DNA from: Alphaproteobacteria bacterium
GTDB taxonomy: Bacteria > Pseudomonadota > Alphaproteobacteria > Acetobacterales > Acetobacteraceae
Direction of reading: 5' to 3'
Length of the DNA: 64,000 nucleotides
Assembly (NCBI GenBank): GCA_017307285.1
Contig: JAFKFI010000054.1
Coordinates: 124,001-188,000 of the forward strand
The stretch's first letter is position 1. Every line of letters starts with the position of its first letter. The notes beneath the pieces are model-generated. The model made no database searches, had not been told where the DNA came from, and saw only the letters and a list, made by a program, of their open reading frames with translations. Positions 1-8,661 of this stretch are shown here, piece by piece. Both the position numbers and the translations under genes were made by a program.

Positions 1-2239
1 TGCGGCCCTCGCGCACATCGAGCTCGGCCTGCGCGCGCACCAGCGGGCTGCCCTGGGTGCGATGCCATTCATCGTAGTCGATGCGCTTGACCGTCTCGTA
101 GACCTCGGTGAAGCGGGCGCGATGGTAGTCCCGCACGCGCTCCGGCACGAACTGCAGGTAGTCGGGGTGCAGGAAGAAGTTGCGCGCCAGGATGTGCCGC
201 GCCAGCAGGTACATCATCTCGGTCTGCCGGTTGGCGGCGGCCGAGCCGGTCGGGGCAACGTCGATGTAGCGCTCGAAGATCTGCGACGCCTTCTCCGTGG
301 TTTCGGCGATCTTGAGGCTGTCGAACAGGTCACGCACTTGGTCGCTGCGCACCGCGCCGATCAGGTCCTGCAGGATCGGCACGGCGTGGCGTTGCGCCCG
401 CTCGGCCAGGCGGTGCTCGCCGGCGTCGCACAGCCCCTCGACCACATCGCGCCAGTACGGCGCCTCGTGGTGCAGGTCGATGCGGTGCCGCTCGATGGCG
501 CGATCGACCTCCGGCTCGACGCCGCGACGATAGTGCTTGGCGCTGCCGCCGGCCTCGGTGCAAAGCCGATAGGCTTCGTCGATCACCAGCGCGATCATCT
601 GCGCCATGCCCTCGAACGGCGTCGTGGTGTCGGGCGGCAAGGTCGCCAGCAGCAGGAAATTCTGCAGGAAGGCGCGCTCCAGCGGCAGCGGATACTCGCA
701 GCCGACCTGCAGATCGAAGATGTTGAACTCGAAACCAGGAGCGAACTGCAGCGCCACGAAGATCGCCTCGCGGCGGCGGTTCGGCGCGAGCGCCTCCTGC
801 ATCAGCCGGACGAAGCCTTCGGCGCTCTTGCCGATATCGGCCTTGCCGATCAGCGGCAGCTTGGCACCGTGCGCGCCGAGCACCGCGGAACTCAGGCAGA
901 GGCCGATATTGATGGTGTTCGCCAGCACGGATTTGCCGCTGCCGGGGGGTGCGACGAAGAGGTCGCACACCAGCGGCCGTTTGCGGCCGCCGGAGGGATC
1001 GTAGGGCCAGATGCCGCCGTCCGGGCGGCGAAACAGCACGCTGCCGCTCTCCCAGGGCGAGGCGGTGCGGTTCCACGGCAGCATGGTGAGCGCGTCGCTG
1101 AGCAGAGCGAGCGAGGGATTGGCGGTCGAGGCCAGCGCCAAGCCTGGCACGCTGCTCATGACACCTTCAAGCGGATCGCCGACGACGGTCGTGGTCTTGG
1201 CGTTGCCCCAGCCCTCGATACGCTGCGAGAGGGTGGACATGCGCCGGCGCAGCTTGGCGGGCTGCTCGACCGGCGCCCAGGTGGCGAAGCTCGCCCGCAG
1301 CTTGACGCTGATGTGATTCTCCTTCTCGCGGGCTTCGCGCAGGAATGCGAAGGCGCGGCGCAGATCGGCGTTGCCGGGAAACATCGAGAGAAAACTGGCG
1401 CCGATGTCCCTCATTTGCATCGACGCCTTGCCGCCGCCCTCGATGACGATCGCGGCGCGCCAGGGCAGCCGGTCCTGGCCCAGCGTGGCGGCCAGCTCGA
1501 CGAACGGGCGGGGATCCTCGGGGCCGAGATTCATGTCGACGCAGGCGAAGGCGTTGTCGCCGAACTCGACACGCTGGCCGCCCTGCGTCACCGCGTCGGC
1601 GTAGAACAACTGGTCGCGCAGCGGCGGCCACAGCAGGCACTCGGCCTTGGGGTGCTTGACGTCGTCCTCGGGGCAGCGCGGCATCACCCGATCGCCCGGC
1701 AGCGCCGGCCGCCATTCCGAGCCGGACATCTCGCGGTACATCGCCTCGCGCGCGAGCTTCAGTGCGTCGTGTGGCTCGATCACCGTGGCCGAGACGTCGT
1801 GCGCGCGCAGCGCTGAGAGCACGCGCGAGGTGAAGGCGGCGTGGCGGGCGGCCATGATCTCGCTGCGCATGGTGAAGCGCTGCGTCTCCCCGATTGCGCC
1901 GGCGGCACGGGCGTTGGCGGCGTACTCGGCCTTGAGCTGCTTGCGCTCCTCCTTGGTCAGCACCGTGCTGCGGGTCCAGACGATGAAGCAGGAGGTCTCC
2001 CAGCGCATCAGCGTGGGCCAGAGCCGGGCGCGCTCGTCGAGAATGTCGTCGAGGTTGAGTCCGGCGTCGCGCGCCACGGCGCGGCAGGCATTGAGATTGA
2101 GGCGCTCGATCTCGGCCAGCGCCGCGTCGGGATCGGAGATGTACCAGCCGACGATGGCATGCCCGCGACTCTCCAGCGCGCCGGACAGGTCCATGCGCAT
2201 GGCCTCGGTGATCCGCGCGAAATCCTTGCGCTCGGCCAT
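1..2239 (-). CDS. icmB: IcmB/DotO (TraU) type IVB secretion ATPase, 3' end outside window
   Basis: Cytoplasmic or inner-membrane-associated ATPase that energises the type IVB (Dot/Icm, IncI Tra) machine. About 746 residues are visible. A Walker A motif PPGSGKS lies near residue 430, and a hydrophobic stretch ending VIDEAY lies near residue 575. The family is about 1000 residues long, so roughly the last quarter lies left of the window. It follows icmJ, the order known from Dot/Icm loci. The ATG used here begins the conserved frame (MAERKDFARI), but it has no clear Shine-Dalgarno sequence, and an in-frame TGA lies just upstream. The conserved N-terminal segment sits upstream in another frame (next entry), so this gene may be broken or translated from an internal start. 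Family assignment is confident; integrity is not. Confidence 0.88.
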   Translation of the reverse strand, partial: MAERKDFARITEAMRMDLSGALESRGHAIVGWYISDPDAALAEIERLNLNACRAVARDAGLNLDDILDERARLWPTLMRWETSCFIVWTRSTVLTKEERKQLKAEYAANARAAGAIGETQRFTMRSEIMAARHAAFTSRVLSALRAHDVSATVIEPHDALKLAREAMYREMSGSEWRPALPGDRVMPRCPEDDVKHPKAECLLWPPLRDQLFYADAVTQGGQRVEFGDNAFACVDMNLGPEDPRPFVELAATLGQDRLPWRAAIVIEGGGKASMQMRDIGASFLSMFPGNADLRRAFAFLREAREKENHISVKLRASFATWAPVEQPAKLRRRMSTLSQRIEGWGNAKTTTVVGDPLEGVMSSVPGLALASTANPSLALLSDALTMLPWNRTASPWESGSVLFRRPDGGIWPYDPSGGRKRPLVCDLFVAPPGSGKSVLANTINIGLCLSSAVLGAHGAKLPLIGKADIGKSAEGFVRLMQEALAPNRRREAIFVALQFAPGFEFNIFDLQVGCEYPLPLERAFLQNFLLLATLPPDTTTPFEGMAQMIALVIDEAYRLCTEAGGSAKHYRRGVEPEVDRAIERHRIDLHHEAPYWRDVVEGLCDAGEHRLAERAQRHAVPILQDLIGAVRSDQVRDLFDSLKIAETTEKASQIFERYIDVAPTGSAAANRQTEMMYLLARHILARNFFLHPDYLQFVPERVRDYHRARFTEVYETVKRIDYDEWHRTQGSPLVRAQAELDVREGR

Positions 2240-2360
2240 GCGGCCCGCTTTTGGTGATCAGCGCGTCGCCATGCGCCGTCTCGAGCTCGCAGAACGCGGT
2301 CAGCGGCTGCTTCAGCGCCAGGGAGAGGCTCGCGAGAACGCGGGCGAGAAAAGAGAACAT
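2240..2360 (-). pseudogene. Out-of-frame N-terminal segment of icmB
   Basis: An ATG four bases after the icmJ stop, preceded by AGGCGG, opens a frame reading MFSFLARVLASLSLALKQ and then FCELETAHGDALITKSG. From family knowledge, the start of IcmB/DotO proteins looks like this, with a CELET-type block. After KSG the frame runs into nonsense while the conserved icmB frame resumes at a different phase. The simplest reading is a short deletion, not a multiple of three, that removed about a dozen codons and shifted the frame. A sequencing or assembly error at this spot would look the same. Confidence 0.6.
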
Positions 2361-2364
2361 GGTT

Positions 2365-3021
2365 CTACCGCCTCCGGAAAAGCCGATTCGGAGCAACGGG
2401 CAGGCTTCGCTGCGACGCTGGCTTCGCCAGGGCGAGCCAGGTGTCCACGATTTCGGGATAGACGTCCGTGCCACCCTCGTAGAATTGGCCGAGCGGCAGC
2501 AGTCGCAGCCCGCCGAGCAGCGTGGCGCGGCGGCTGCTCGCGCCCGGGGACAAGCGCCGCAGAGCGCTGCCGAGTTCGCGGGGCGCGCTGGTGCCAAGAC
2601 GGGCGGCCGCCATGGCGGTGCGGTCGGCCAGCGTGGCGCGGGCATGATGCAGCGCGCGCCGGTCCGGGGTGTCGAGGCGCATGCGATACTCGACGTGCAG
2701 ACCCTCGCCCAAGGCGCGAAGCTGCATGTGGATCTCGCGCATCGTCGTGTTGATCGCCTGCTGGCTCATTTCCGGCAGCCAGAGCAGGCCGGCCTCCTCG
2801 TCGATGCGTGGCCGCTCCAGATGCAGCGCCAGGGCGCAGAGCGGGCACGCAGCGTTGTTGGACGAGGGCGTATCGGCGCTCGCGTCGCACGAGGTCTGCC
2901 ACGGACCGGAACGAATGCCGCAAAATACGCAAGGGACGTCGGCAGGAGACTCGCCCGTCAGCGCGGCGGTCATCACCCATCCGGCGGGTGCGGCCGACAA
3001 TGTGAGTGGCGGCAGCGGCAT
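2365..3021 (-). CDS. icmJ: IcmJ/DotN (TraT) zinc-binding type IVB secretion protein
   Basis: Predicted cytoplasmic component of the Dot/Icm coupling-protein complex. At 218 residues it is close to the family size (about 208). Two CxxC pairs (C31/C34 in CVFCG and C59/C62 in CPLC) form the zinc site expected for DotN. No signal peptide or membrane segment is seen. Its start is two bases beyond the stop of the small membrane gene upstream, and icmB follows, the same neighbour order as in Legionella. Downstream starts inside the first 20 codons are possible. Confidence 0.82.
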   Translation of the reverse strand: MPLPPLTLSAAPAGWVMTAALTGESPADVPCVFCGIRSGPWQTSCDASADTPSSNNAACPLCALALHLERPRIDEEAGLLWLPEMSQQAINTTMREIHMQLRALGEGLHVEYRMRLDTPDRRALHHARATLADRTAMAAARLGTSAPRELGSALRRLSPGASSRRATLLGGLRLLPLGQFYEGGTDVYPEIVDTWLALAKPASQRSLPVAPNRLFRRR

Positions 3022-3023
3022 GA

Positions 3024-3347
3024 TCAGAGAGTTGCGACAATGAACGGCAACGCGGCGATCATTGCCGCCCCGAACACCGTCAGTCCCACCATGCTGCAGC
3101 GGAGTTGACGGTCGCAGGACCGGGGCCGCCCGAGCAGAAGCAGCAGCATGATCAGCAGTCCGGGAATGGCGCCGGCGAAGAACACATACGCTGCGTCGAT
3201 CGGTACGGGCTGCTGCGGCACTGTCAGGCTGCCGGCGACGGCGTAGACGATGGAGACCGCGAGCAGCACGCAGGCCGCGCTGCGGGGGATGTGTGTGGAC
3301 GGCTCCGTTCGGGGTTGCGAGGCGTCGGGTGCGACGGTCTGGTTCAT
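3024..3347 (-). CDS. Small three-helix membrane protein of the icm operon
   Basis: About 107 residues from an internal ATG (MNQTVAPDAS) with AGGGA about ten bases before it; an in-frame start at 3419 would add 24 residues. Three hydrophobic stretches are visible: around SAACVLLAVSIVYAVAG, around AYVFFAGAIPGLLIMLLLLLG, and the C-terminal MVGLTVFGAAMIAALPF. I do not recognise a named family. Its place between icmD and icmJ has no counterpart in the Legionella icm order, so it may be a lineage-specific inner-membrane part of the transfer machine. That role is inferred from position only. Confidence 0.6.
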   Translation of the reverse strand: MNQTVAPDASQPRTEPSTHIPRSAACVLLAVSIVYAVAGSLTVPQQPVPIDAAYVFFAGAIPGLLIMLLLLLGRPRSCDRQLRCSMVGLTVFGAAMIAALPFIVATL

Positions 3348-3432
3348 CGACAGGAGTTCCCTGAACGAAAGAAGCTGCCGCCAGCGCCCTGGGGGAGGAG
3401 CGGTGGGCGTCGACGGCATGAAGTCGCGCGGC

Positions 3433-3894
3433 TCAGCCGCCGCCAGAGCCGAAGCTCACCATGCCGGGGGTGGTGCTGATGGTGGCCTGGCCGCCCGAGG
3501 CGCTAATCGCCGCCTTGTTGATCCACACGCCAGCGGTCGCGAACAGACCGCAGAGCGCCAGACCGGCGATAGCCCGGCCGACATAGCCGGTCTCGCGATT
3601 CTGCGGCTGCCGGCTCTGCCACGCCGCCCAGACGCCGAAGAAGAAGCAGACGGCGGCGGCGAGATAGCAGGCCATGCCGAAAGCCGTGCTGCCGGCGTTG
3701 ATCGCTTCGCCCGAGATCGTGTTCAGCTGGGCGCCCATGCCGCCGGCGGGAGACGTCGCCTGCGCGAGCGCCTGACCGGCGTAGCCGAAACCGAGGGAAA
3801 GTCCGCCGGCAATCGTCGCCAGCGACTTCCCCCTTGTGGCTGCGAGACGCCGCATGCGCGCGCCGACCCGCGTCTCGTTGATGGAAGGGTTCAC
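3433..3894 (-). CDS. icmD: IcmD/DotP (TraR)-like small membrane protein
   Basis: About 153 residues. The GTG start is chosen because AGGAG sits eight bases before it; an ATG at 3855 is the alternative. A basic N-terminus leads into an export-like or membrane helix (LATIAGGLSLGFGYAGQALA), followed by two more helices (GMACYLAAAVCFFFGVWAAW and AIAGLALCGLFATAGVW). Size, topology and position between icmC and icmJ fit IcmD/DotP, an inner-membrane component. Assignment rests more on synteny than on motifs. Its leader carries the GTTCGCA motif described separately. Confidence 0.65.
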   Translation of the reverse strand: MNPSINETRVGARMRRLAATRGKSLATIAGGLSLGFGYAGQALAQATSPAGGMGAQLNTISGEAINAGSTAFGMACYLAAAVCFFFGVWAAWQSRQPQNRETGYVGRAIAGLALCGLFATAGVWINKAAISASGGQATISTTPGMVSFGSGGG

Positions 3895-3959
3895 GCTGTA
3901 GCTCCTGGTTGCGAGGGACCATCCCCTCACGTTCCAGATTCGCTGGCCGGCCTGCGAAC
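3895..3959 (-). promoter_or_regulatory. Leader of icmD with GTTCGCA motif and hairpin beside the RBS
   Basis: GTTCGCA (minus strand, 3953-3959) lies about 60 nt before the GTG. Between them a GAGGG/CCCTC hairpin (3913-3928) is nested inside a weaker CTGG/CCAG pairing that ends next to the AGGAG ribosome site. Other genes of the cluster have the same arrangement. Function is unknown; control of translation is inferred. Confidence 0.45.
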
Positions 3960-3989
3960 GGCGCGCCTGATTTTGCCGAACCGGCAACA

Positions 3990-4535
3990 TCAGCCGCCGG
4001 TCTGGAAGAACGACACGACGCCGTTGGCGATGCTGACGATGTTGATGCACATCACGCCGAACGCGAACTGGATGCCGCACGCCACCGGCGAGCCGTTGGC
4101 GCGGCCGTTGACGATCGAGCGCCAGGTGATGACGGCCCAGAACACGCACGCCGCGCCGAACATCTGGAAGAAGTGCTGGAACAGCGTCACCACGTTGATG
4201 ATCGAGGCTTGCGGGTTCGCGCCGAGGACATTGCTGGCGTTACCGGGATTGGTCGGGGCGTAGCTGGTGAGCGACGCGGTGAGGTTGGTGCCCGCGCTGA
4301 CATTCGCCATGGTGAGGAATTGCGGAAAGCTGGCGAACACGCCGGCGAGGAGCAGCGAGACGAACGGCACCCACGGCCTGAGCCGGTGATGGTGGTAATG
4401 ATGGTGGTAGGCGAGGCTGCGCAGCGTCCACACCGCGAAGAAGAAGCAGCAGCACGCCGCGATGTAGCAGAAGGCGGGCAGCAGGACGGCGATTCCGTCG
4501 GCGATCGCCGTCGTGAAATTGACCAGGCCTTGCAT
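3990..4535 (-). CDS. icmC: IcmC/DotE (TraQ)-like polytopic membrane protein
   Basis: 181 residues with four strong hydrophobic segments: about 14-37 (IAVLLPAFCYIAACCCFFFAV), 55-76, 120-145 and 152-178. A His-rich patch (YHHHYHHHRL) lies between helices one and two. Size, topology and position directly after icmG match IcmC/DotE, an inner-membrane protein of the Dot/Icm system related in layout to IcmD. The start lies 21 bases after the icmG stop, so it is co-transcribed. The family call leans on synteny. Confidence 0.68.
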   Translation of the reverse strand: MQGLVNFTTAIADGIAVLLPAFCYIAACCCFFFAVWTLRSLAYHHHYHHHRLRPWVPFVSLLLAGVFASFPQFLTMANVSAGTNLTASLTSYAPTNPGNASNVLGANPQASIINVVTLFQHFFQMFGAACVFWAVITWRSIVNGRANGSPVACGIQFAFGVMCINIVSIANGVVSFFQTGG

Positions 4536-4556
4536 GGATGGCTTTCCGCCGCCGAC

Positions 4557-6215
4557 CTATTCGATCGCGCCGTGCTCGGTGGTGACGACCCAGCTGGTTC
4601 CTTTCTGGGCGATCGCCTTGACCCGGCCGTAGCCGGGGATCGTATCGCCGACAACGACTTGCACTTGGGCGCCGTCACCGCCACCACGATCGACCTCGGC
4701 CAGCAGCGCCAGCCCCGGCGAGGCGGCCTGGACGCGGTAGCGCTTGGCCGTCGCGGAGCCAGAAGTGGGCATTACCGTTTCGGCCCGCGTCAGCCGCACC
4801 GGAACCGCCCTCGCGGCAGACCCCGCCGCGGGATCCGCGCCGCCGCCGACCGCGCCGGCGCTGGCCGCCGCATCAGCATCGCGGGCCGCACCCGCGTTGT
4901 TGGAGGCGCTGGCCTCGCGGGCGACAGTCATGGCGTTGCGCGCCTCTGACAACGCGATCCGGCGCTCGAAATCGCTGAGGCGAGCCGCGGTGTCGGCCGA
5001 GCTCTTGCGGAAGTCGGCGCGCAACTGAGCATCCTGCGTGCGCAGGTCATGCAGCATCGTCGCCATCTCGGTGACGAGGTTGAGCACCTGCACCTGCTCG
5101 GCAGGCGTCATCGGCGCGGCGCGCACCTCGCGCGCGACCTTGATCGCATCGGCGGGAAGTGTCGGGCGCGACGACGCCGGCCGCGAGACAGGGGCGGAAG
5201 CCGCTTCGGGGGCGGTCTGCGGCGCGGGCGCGGCCTGCGCTCCGGACGCGGCCTGCGGCGCGGGCGACGGCCGCGCGACGGGTGCGGGCGGGGCAACGGA
5301 CGCCAGCTGCGGCCCGGACGCGGGCGGCGGGACGGCGATTGCCGGAGAGGAACCCGGGGCCTGGTCCGCCGGCGGTGAGGGCGTCGCCAGGGACGACAGG
5401 ATCGCGCTGGTGACGTCATGCACTGGCGGGGCGGCCGCGCTCCGCGGCGCGGTGGCTGGCGCCGGCAGCTCGCCCGGCGTCGTGGATCTCGGGGTGGCGG
5501 ATGATGCCACGGCCGGCGGTGTCGTGGGGGCGGCGCGCGCCGTGGCAGGTCGCGTGCCCGGCTCATTCGGGACGTAGCCGGGCGGAGCGTCCGCGACCCC
5601 GCCAGCCCCGCTCGCCGCCGGGGCAACCCCATGGGAGACCGCCGGAGCCGCCTCCGGCGCCTTCTCCGGCCGCCTCGGCTTGGCCTGCTGCGACGACGCG
5701 GCGGCCGGTGGCGGCTGTTGCGCGGTCACGTTGGAAGGCGAACCCCCGGCGCGGAGTGCAAGCAGCTCGTCGATCTGCTGGTCCCTTGGCTTGGCGGTGT
5801 ATGGCTGCCGGACCTCTGGGGGAGGCGGCGGCGGCAAGGCGACGCTGGCCAGCGTCGCCGCGGGCGCCACCAACGGCGGCAGCGTGATCCCGGCCATCTG
5901 CCGCACCGACGAGGCCATGCGCGAAATCGGATAAACGTGGTTGTAGGGTGAGACGAGGAAGATCCCGACGGCGGCGCCGAGCGCCGCGCCCGCCACGCCC
6001 AGCAACAGGCGATACCGCCTGCGCCGCTTCGCCGTCCCCGATGTCGTCAGGCGTTCGCCCGGCTCCGGCGTGGGTGGAGTGTCCGCCTCTGGAGCCTCGA
6101 TGGACCTTATGCCCCCGTTGCTGTCGGGAAGATCCTCGACCTCGCCCGGCAGTCGCACACGCAACGAGGCCGCGTCCGGATCGACCAGCGGATTGGCGGC
6201 GATGTGCGTGTCCAT
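4557..6215 (-). CDS. icmG: IcmG/DotF (TraP-position) bitopic inner-membrane protein
   Basis: 552 residues from the ATG at MDTHIAANPL. A short cytoplasmic part precedes one membrane helix (residues about 69-90, after RRRRY). A very long Ala/Pro-rich linker follows, then a predicted coiled coil (MATMLHDLRTQDAQLRADFR) and a C-terminal domain with VVVGDTIPGYGRVKAI. This build, and the place between icmE and icmC, fit IcmG/DotF of the inner-membrane complex. It is about twice the length of Legionella DotF, mostly from the Pro/Ala linker. The C-terminal beta-like domain resembles pilus-assembly PilP-type folds by eye only. Confidence 0.7.
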   Translation of the reverse strand: MDTHIAANPLVDPDAASLRVRLPGEVEDLPDSNGGIRSIEAPEADTPPTPEPGERLTTSGTAKRRRRYRLLLGVAGAALGAAVGIFLVSPYNHVYPISRMASSVRQMAGITLPPLVAPAATLASVALPPPPPPEVRQPYTAKPRDQQIDELLALRAGGSPSNVTAQQPPPAAASSQQAKPRRPEKAPEAAPAVSHGVAPAASGAGGVADAPPGYVPNEPGTRPATARAAPTTPPAVASSATPRSTTPGELPAPATAPRSAAAPPVHDVTSAILSSLATPSPPADQAPGSSPAIAVPPPASGPQLASVAPPAPVARPSPAPQAASGAQAAPAPQTAPEAASAPVSRPASSRPTLPADAIKVAREVRAAPMTPAEQVQVLNLVTEMATMLHDLRTQDAQLRADFRKSSADTAARLSDFERRIALSEARNAMTVAREASASNNAGAARDADAAASAGAVGGGADPAAGSAARAVPVRLTRAETVMPTSGSATAKRYRVQAASPGLALLAEVDRGGGDGAQVQVVVGDTIPGYGRVKAIAQKGTSWVVTTEHGAIE

Positions 6216-6267
6216 GGCGACCTCATGCGAAGCAGCGATTCTCAGCATGGCGCTGGCCGTTGCGAAC
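6216..6267 (-). promoter_or_regulatory. Leader of icmG with GTTCGCA motif
   Basis: GTTCGCA on the minus strand at 6261-6267 is about 50 nt upstream of the icmG ATG and lies at the 3' tail of the icmE side of the operon. CATGC/GCATG pairing is possible around the GAGG ribosome site, with a large loop, so the hairpin is weaker than in other leaders. Confidence 0.35.
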
Positions 6268-6293
6268 GGAGCGTCGCCTCCGCGCGTGCGGCG

Positions 6294-7631
6294 TCACGGC
6301 GCCCGATGCGCCGTGACGTTGGAGAGGAACATGACGCCGACCGCGACATTGGCGTCGAGCGAGATTGTCGAGCCTTTCGGCGCCGCCTGGTTCAAGGTCT
6401 GGCCGATCTGCGACGCCGCCGAGCCGGCGGCGACACCCAGCTGCTGATTGATGTTGAGATGGGTCGAATAGGCCGCGCCGCCGAACGGGCTCAGCACCGT
6501 CTGCGTGTTGGTGGTCTGGGCGATCGCCTGACCCAACCCCGCGACGAACGCCGCGGCGGCCGGCAGGACGAAGCGCGCCAGATAGTGCTGGTCGACGTTC
6601 GAGGCGACGCCGGCCTCCATCGTGTCCGGCGCGATCACCAGGCCGTCGGCGCCGATGTTCTCGCCGTTGTGGATGACGGTGCTGACGTGGATCACCAGCC
6701 GGTCCTCCTGCTTGGCGAAGGTGCCGATCATCCGGTCGCCGGCGATCGGTCCCGAATCGGCCTGCAGCACGATGGGGCTGCTGGCATCCGAGTTCACCGC
6801 CAGGATCGGATGCGCATAGACGCCCCGGCCGGCGGGAACCAGGATCGTGCCGGCCTCGGCGCCGCGGGCGGAGACCGGCACCGGCACCGGCGACGCGGCG
6901 GGGCGCGACGCGGCTGGGCTCGATCCGCCCCGCGGCGCCGGGCCGTCCGCCTGATTGGCGGCGGAACCCTGGTCGGAAGGCGGTAGGACGATGTCGGTGC
7001 GCGGTGCCCGGCCGCCCCAGCGCGAGAACAGATCGCCGATCTGCTTCGAGTAGACCTCTTCGGCCGTGGGATCGACGGTGGTCGCCGCCACGAGGATCGG
7101 CACAGCTCGGGGCATCGGATGCGGCGCTGGCTGCGCGGCGGGCGCCGGCGGGGGCGCCTGCACGGTGAACGCCGCCTGCAGCGGCTCCGGAACGGCGGGG
7201 CGAGCCGTCCAACGGGGTGGGGGAGCCGGCGTCCCGTGCGGCTCGGGCGCGCGCGGGACCGCCTGCTCGACCTGCGGCGGCGGCGGCAGCACGGCCTGGC
7301 TCGGCGCGATCGGCGGCGTGTACGACCGCCCATGGTCCAAAGCATTCCGCGCCTGCGCATCGTTGACCTTCAGCGCCAGCGCGTCTTGCTCGGGGGTGCT
7401 GTAGAGGCCGCCCGGTAGCGGGTCGACCTGCTTCAGCTTCGCGTCGCGCGACACGATCGGCGCGCGCTGTCCGGCGGTTGCGACGACGAACACCAACCCG
7501 GCGACCGCGACGACACCCACAATGATCATCGCCGGACGGCGGGGACCTGCGCTGCAGGAGGCGTTGAACACCCCGCCGGCACGACGCCTGGAAAACCTGA
7601 ACCTGCCAAATCTGGCCAGCGCGCCGGACAT
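6294..7631 (-). CDS. icmE: IcmE/DotG (TraO) VirB10-like core-complex protein
   Basis: 445 residues. A basic N-terminus is followed by one membrane helix (about 34-54, PAMIIVGVVAVAGLVFVVA), a Pro-rich periplasmic region, and a C-terminal VirB10-like domain with VPAGRGVYAHPILAVNSD and an antenna-like segment (LARFVLPAAAAFVAGLGQAI). DotG spans both membranes in the Dot/Icm core. The Legionella protein is much longer because of repeats; this length is like that of IncI TraO. GGAG before its ATG overlaps the end of icmK, so the two are translationally linked. Confidence 0.88.
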   Translation of the reverse strand: MSGALARFGRFRFSRRRAGGVFNASCSAGPRRPAMIIVGVVAVAGLVFVVATAGQRAPIVSRDAKLKQVDPLPGGLYSTPEQDALALKVNDAQARNALDHGRSYTPPIAPSQAVLPPPPQVEQAVPRAPEPHGTPAPPPRWTARPAVPEPLQAAFTVQAPPPAPAAQPAPHPMPRAVPILVAATTVDPTAEEVYSKQIGDLFSRWGGRAPRTDIVLPPSDQGSAANQADGPAPRGGSSPAASRPAASPVPVPVSARGAEAGTILVPAGRGVYAHPILAVNSDASSPIVLQADSGPIAGDRMIGTFAKQEDRLVIHVSTVIHNGENIGADGLVIAPDTMEAGVASNVDQHYLARFVLPAAAAFVAGLGQAIAQTTNTQTVLSPFGGAAYSTHLNINQQLGVAAGSAASQIGQTLNQAAPKGSTISLDANVAVGVMFLSNVTAHRAP

Positions 7632-7635
7632 GTAA

Positions 7636-8631
7636 CTACTCCTTCAGTGCGGCTGAGACGGTCCGGCCATTGACGGACAGCAGGACGACCGGGGTGTTGG
7701 GGACGGCGTAGACGGTGAGCCCACCCTCCGCCTCGGAGGCGGTCCACTCCGGCGACAGCAGCGTGTAGCGGGTGCGCAGGTAGACGTTGCGGCCCAGCCG
7801 CCACGCCCGCAGCCCTTCCGGCGAGACACCCTCGACCGAAAGCGGCACCGCGTCGGCGGGCGGCACGCCGTCCAGCATGCCGGTCAGGAATGGCGCGCCG
7901 GTATCCGGGGCGTCGGGCTGCGTCATGATCTCGATCTTGGCGTGCGGACCGCGATCGGCGACGTGGACGCTGAGATTGGCGTCGTAGCGGCCGCCGCCGG
8001 AGACTAGCAGAAAGGTGATCGGCTTGGGCGCGCCCTCGAGCGAGACCACGAGTCCACCGCGCGGCACCGCCGAGATCGGCTGGATTTCCAGCACGTTGCT
8101 GCCTTTTGTCGGTGTGCAGACGTAGAAACCGAACGCAGAGACCGAGGGGACGCCGCCGCCGCTGTTCGCGAGGTTGCAATTGGTGCCGCCGGCAACCGCG
8201 GAGGGATTGGAGTTGGTGTCCCAGGCAATCGGCCAGGGCTGGCCGGTGCTGTCGAAGAAACTGACCGCGGTCGGATAGCCCCGGACTGTATTGAGAATGC
8301 TGGTCGCCGCCCCCGGCGCGAAGCTCACATTGACCTGGCGGTTGATCGGCGCGGCGATCTGTTCGGTCGTCGCCTCCTCTTCCGCCCGGCGGCTGGCGTT
8401 GAAGCGCCGCCCGAGCTCCTCGATCATCGCCGGGGTGAGCGGAATCGCATCCTGGGCCGCTTTATTTGCCGCGGGGCTATTGCCGTTCGCAGAATTGTCT
8501 GAGCCGGTGCCAGGAATGCCCCGGGGGCCCAGCGGAGCGGGCGCCTGCTGCGCGCGGCCGGCGCTCGAGAAGACAACGCCGGCGAGCAGGGCCGGCACCA
8601 GGAAGGCTGCGCGCACGAGGGTCTCCATCAT
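7636..8631 (-). CDS. icmK: IcmK/DotH (TraN) outer-membrane core protein
   Basis: 331 residues with a signal peptide (about 1-28, ending GRAQQ). The mature part contains the family-like stretch PINRQVNVSFAPGA and later RGYPTAVSFFDSTGQPWPI and LEIQPISAVPRGGLVVSLEG. DotH forms the outer-membrane ring with DotC and DotD, and length matches the family (about 360). It lies between icmL and icmE as in Dot/Icm and IncI tra loci. The GTTCGCA seen inside the opposite strand of this gene (near 8485) is probably chance. Confidence 0.88.
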   Translation of the reverse strand: MMETLVRAAFLVPALLAGVVFSSAGRAQQAPAPLGPRGIPGTGSDNSANGNSPAANKAAQDAIPLTPAMIEELGRRFNASRRAEEEATTEQIAAPINRQVNVSFAPGAATSILNTVRGYPTAVSFFDSTGQPWPIAWDTNSNPSAVAGGTNCNLANSGGGVPSVSAFGFYVCTPTKGSNVLEIQPISAVPRGGLVVSLEGAPKPITFLLVSGGGRYDANLSVHVADRGPHAKIEIMTQPDAPDTGAPFLTGMLDGVPPADAVPLSVEGVSPEGLRAWRLGRNVYLRTRYTLLSPEWTASEAEGGLTVYAVPNTPVVLLSVNGRTVSAALKE

Positions 8632-8661
8632 TGGTTTGGGGGAAACGGGGGATTGCCTCGG

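Noticed and set aside
62..1816. Long plus-strand open frame opposite icmB
   Set aside because: Antisense shadow of icmB caused by GC-rich codon bias; no ribosome site and no protein-like motifs, while the minus strand shows a clear ATPase.
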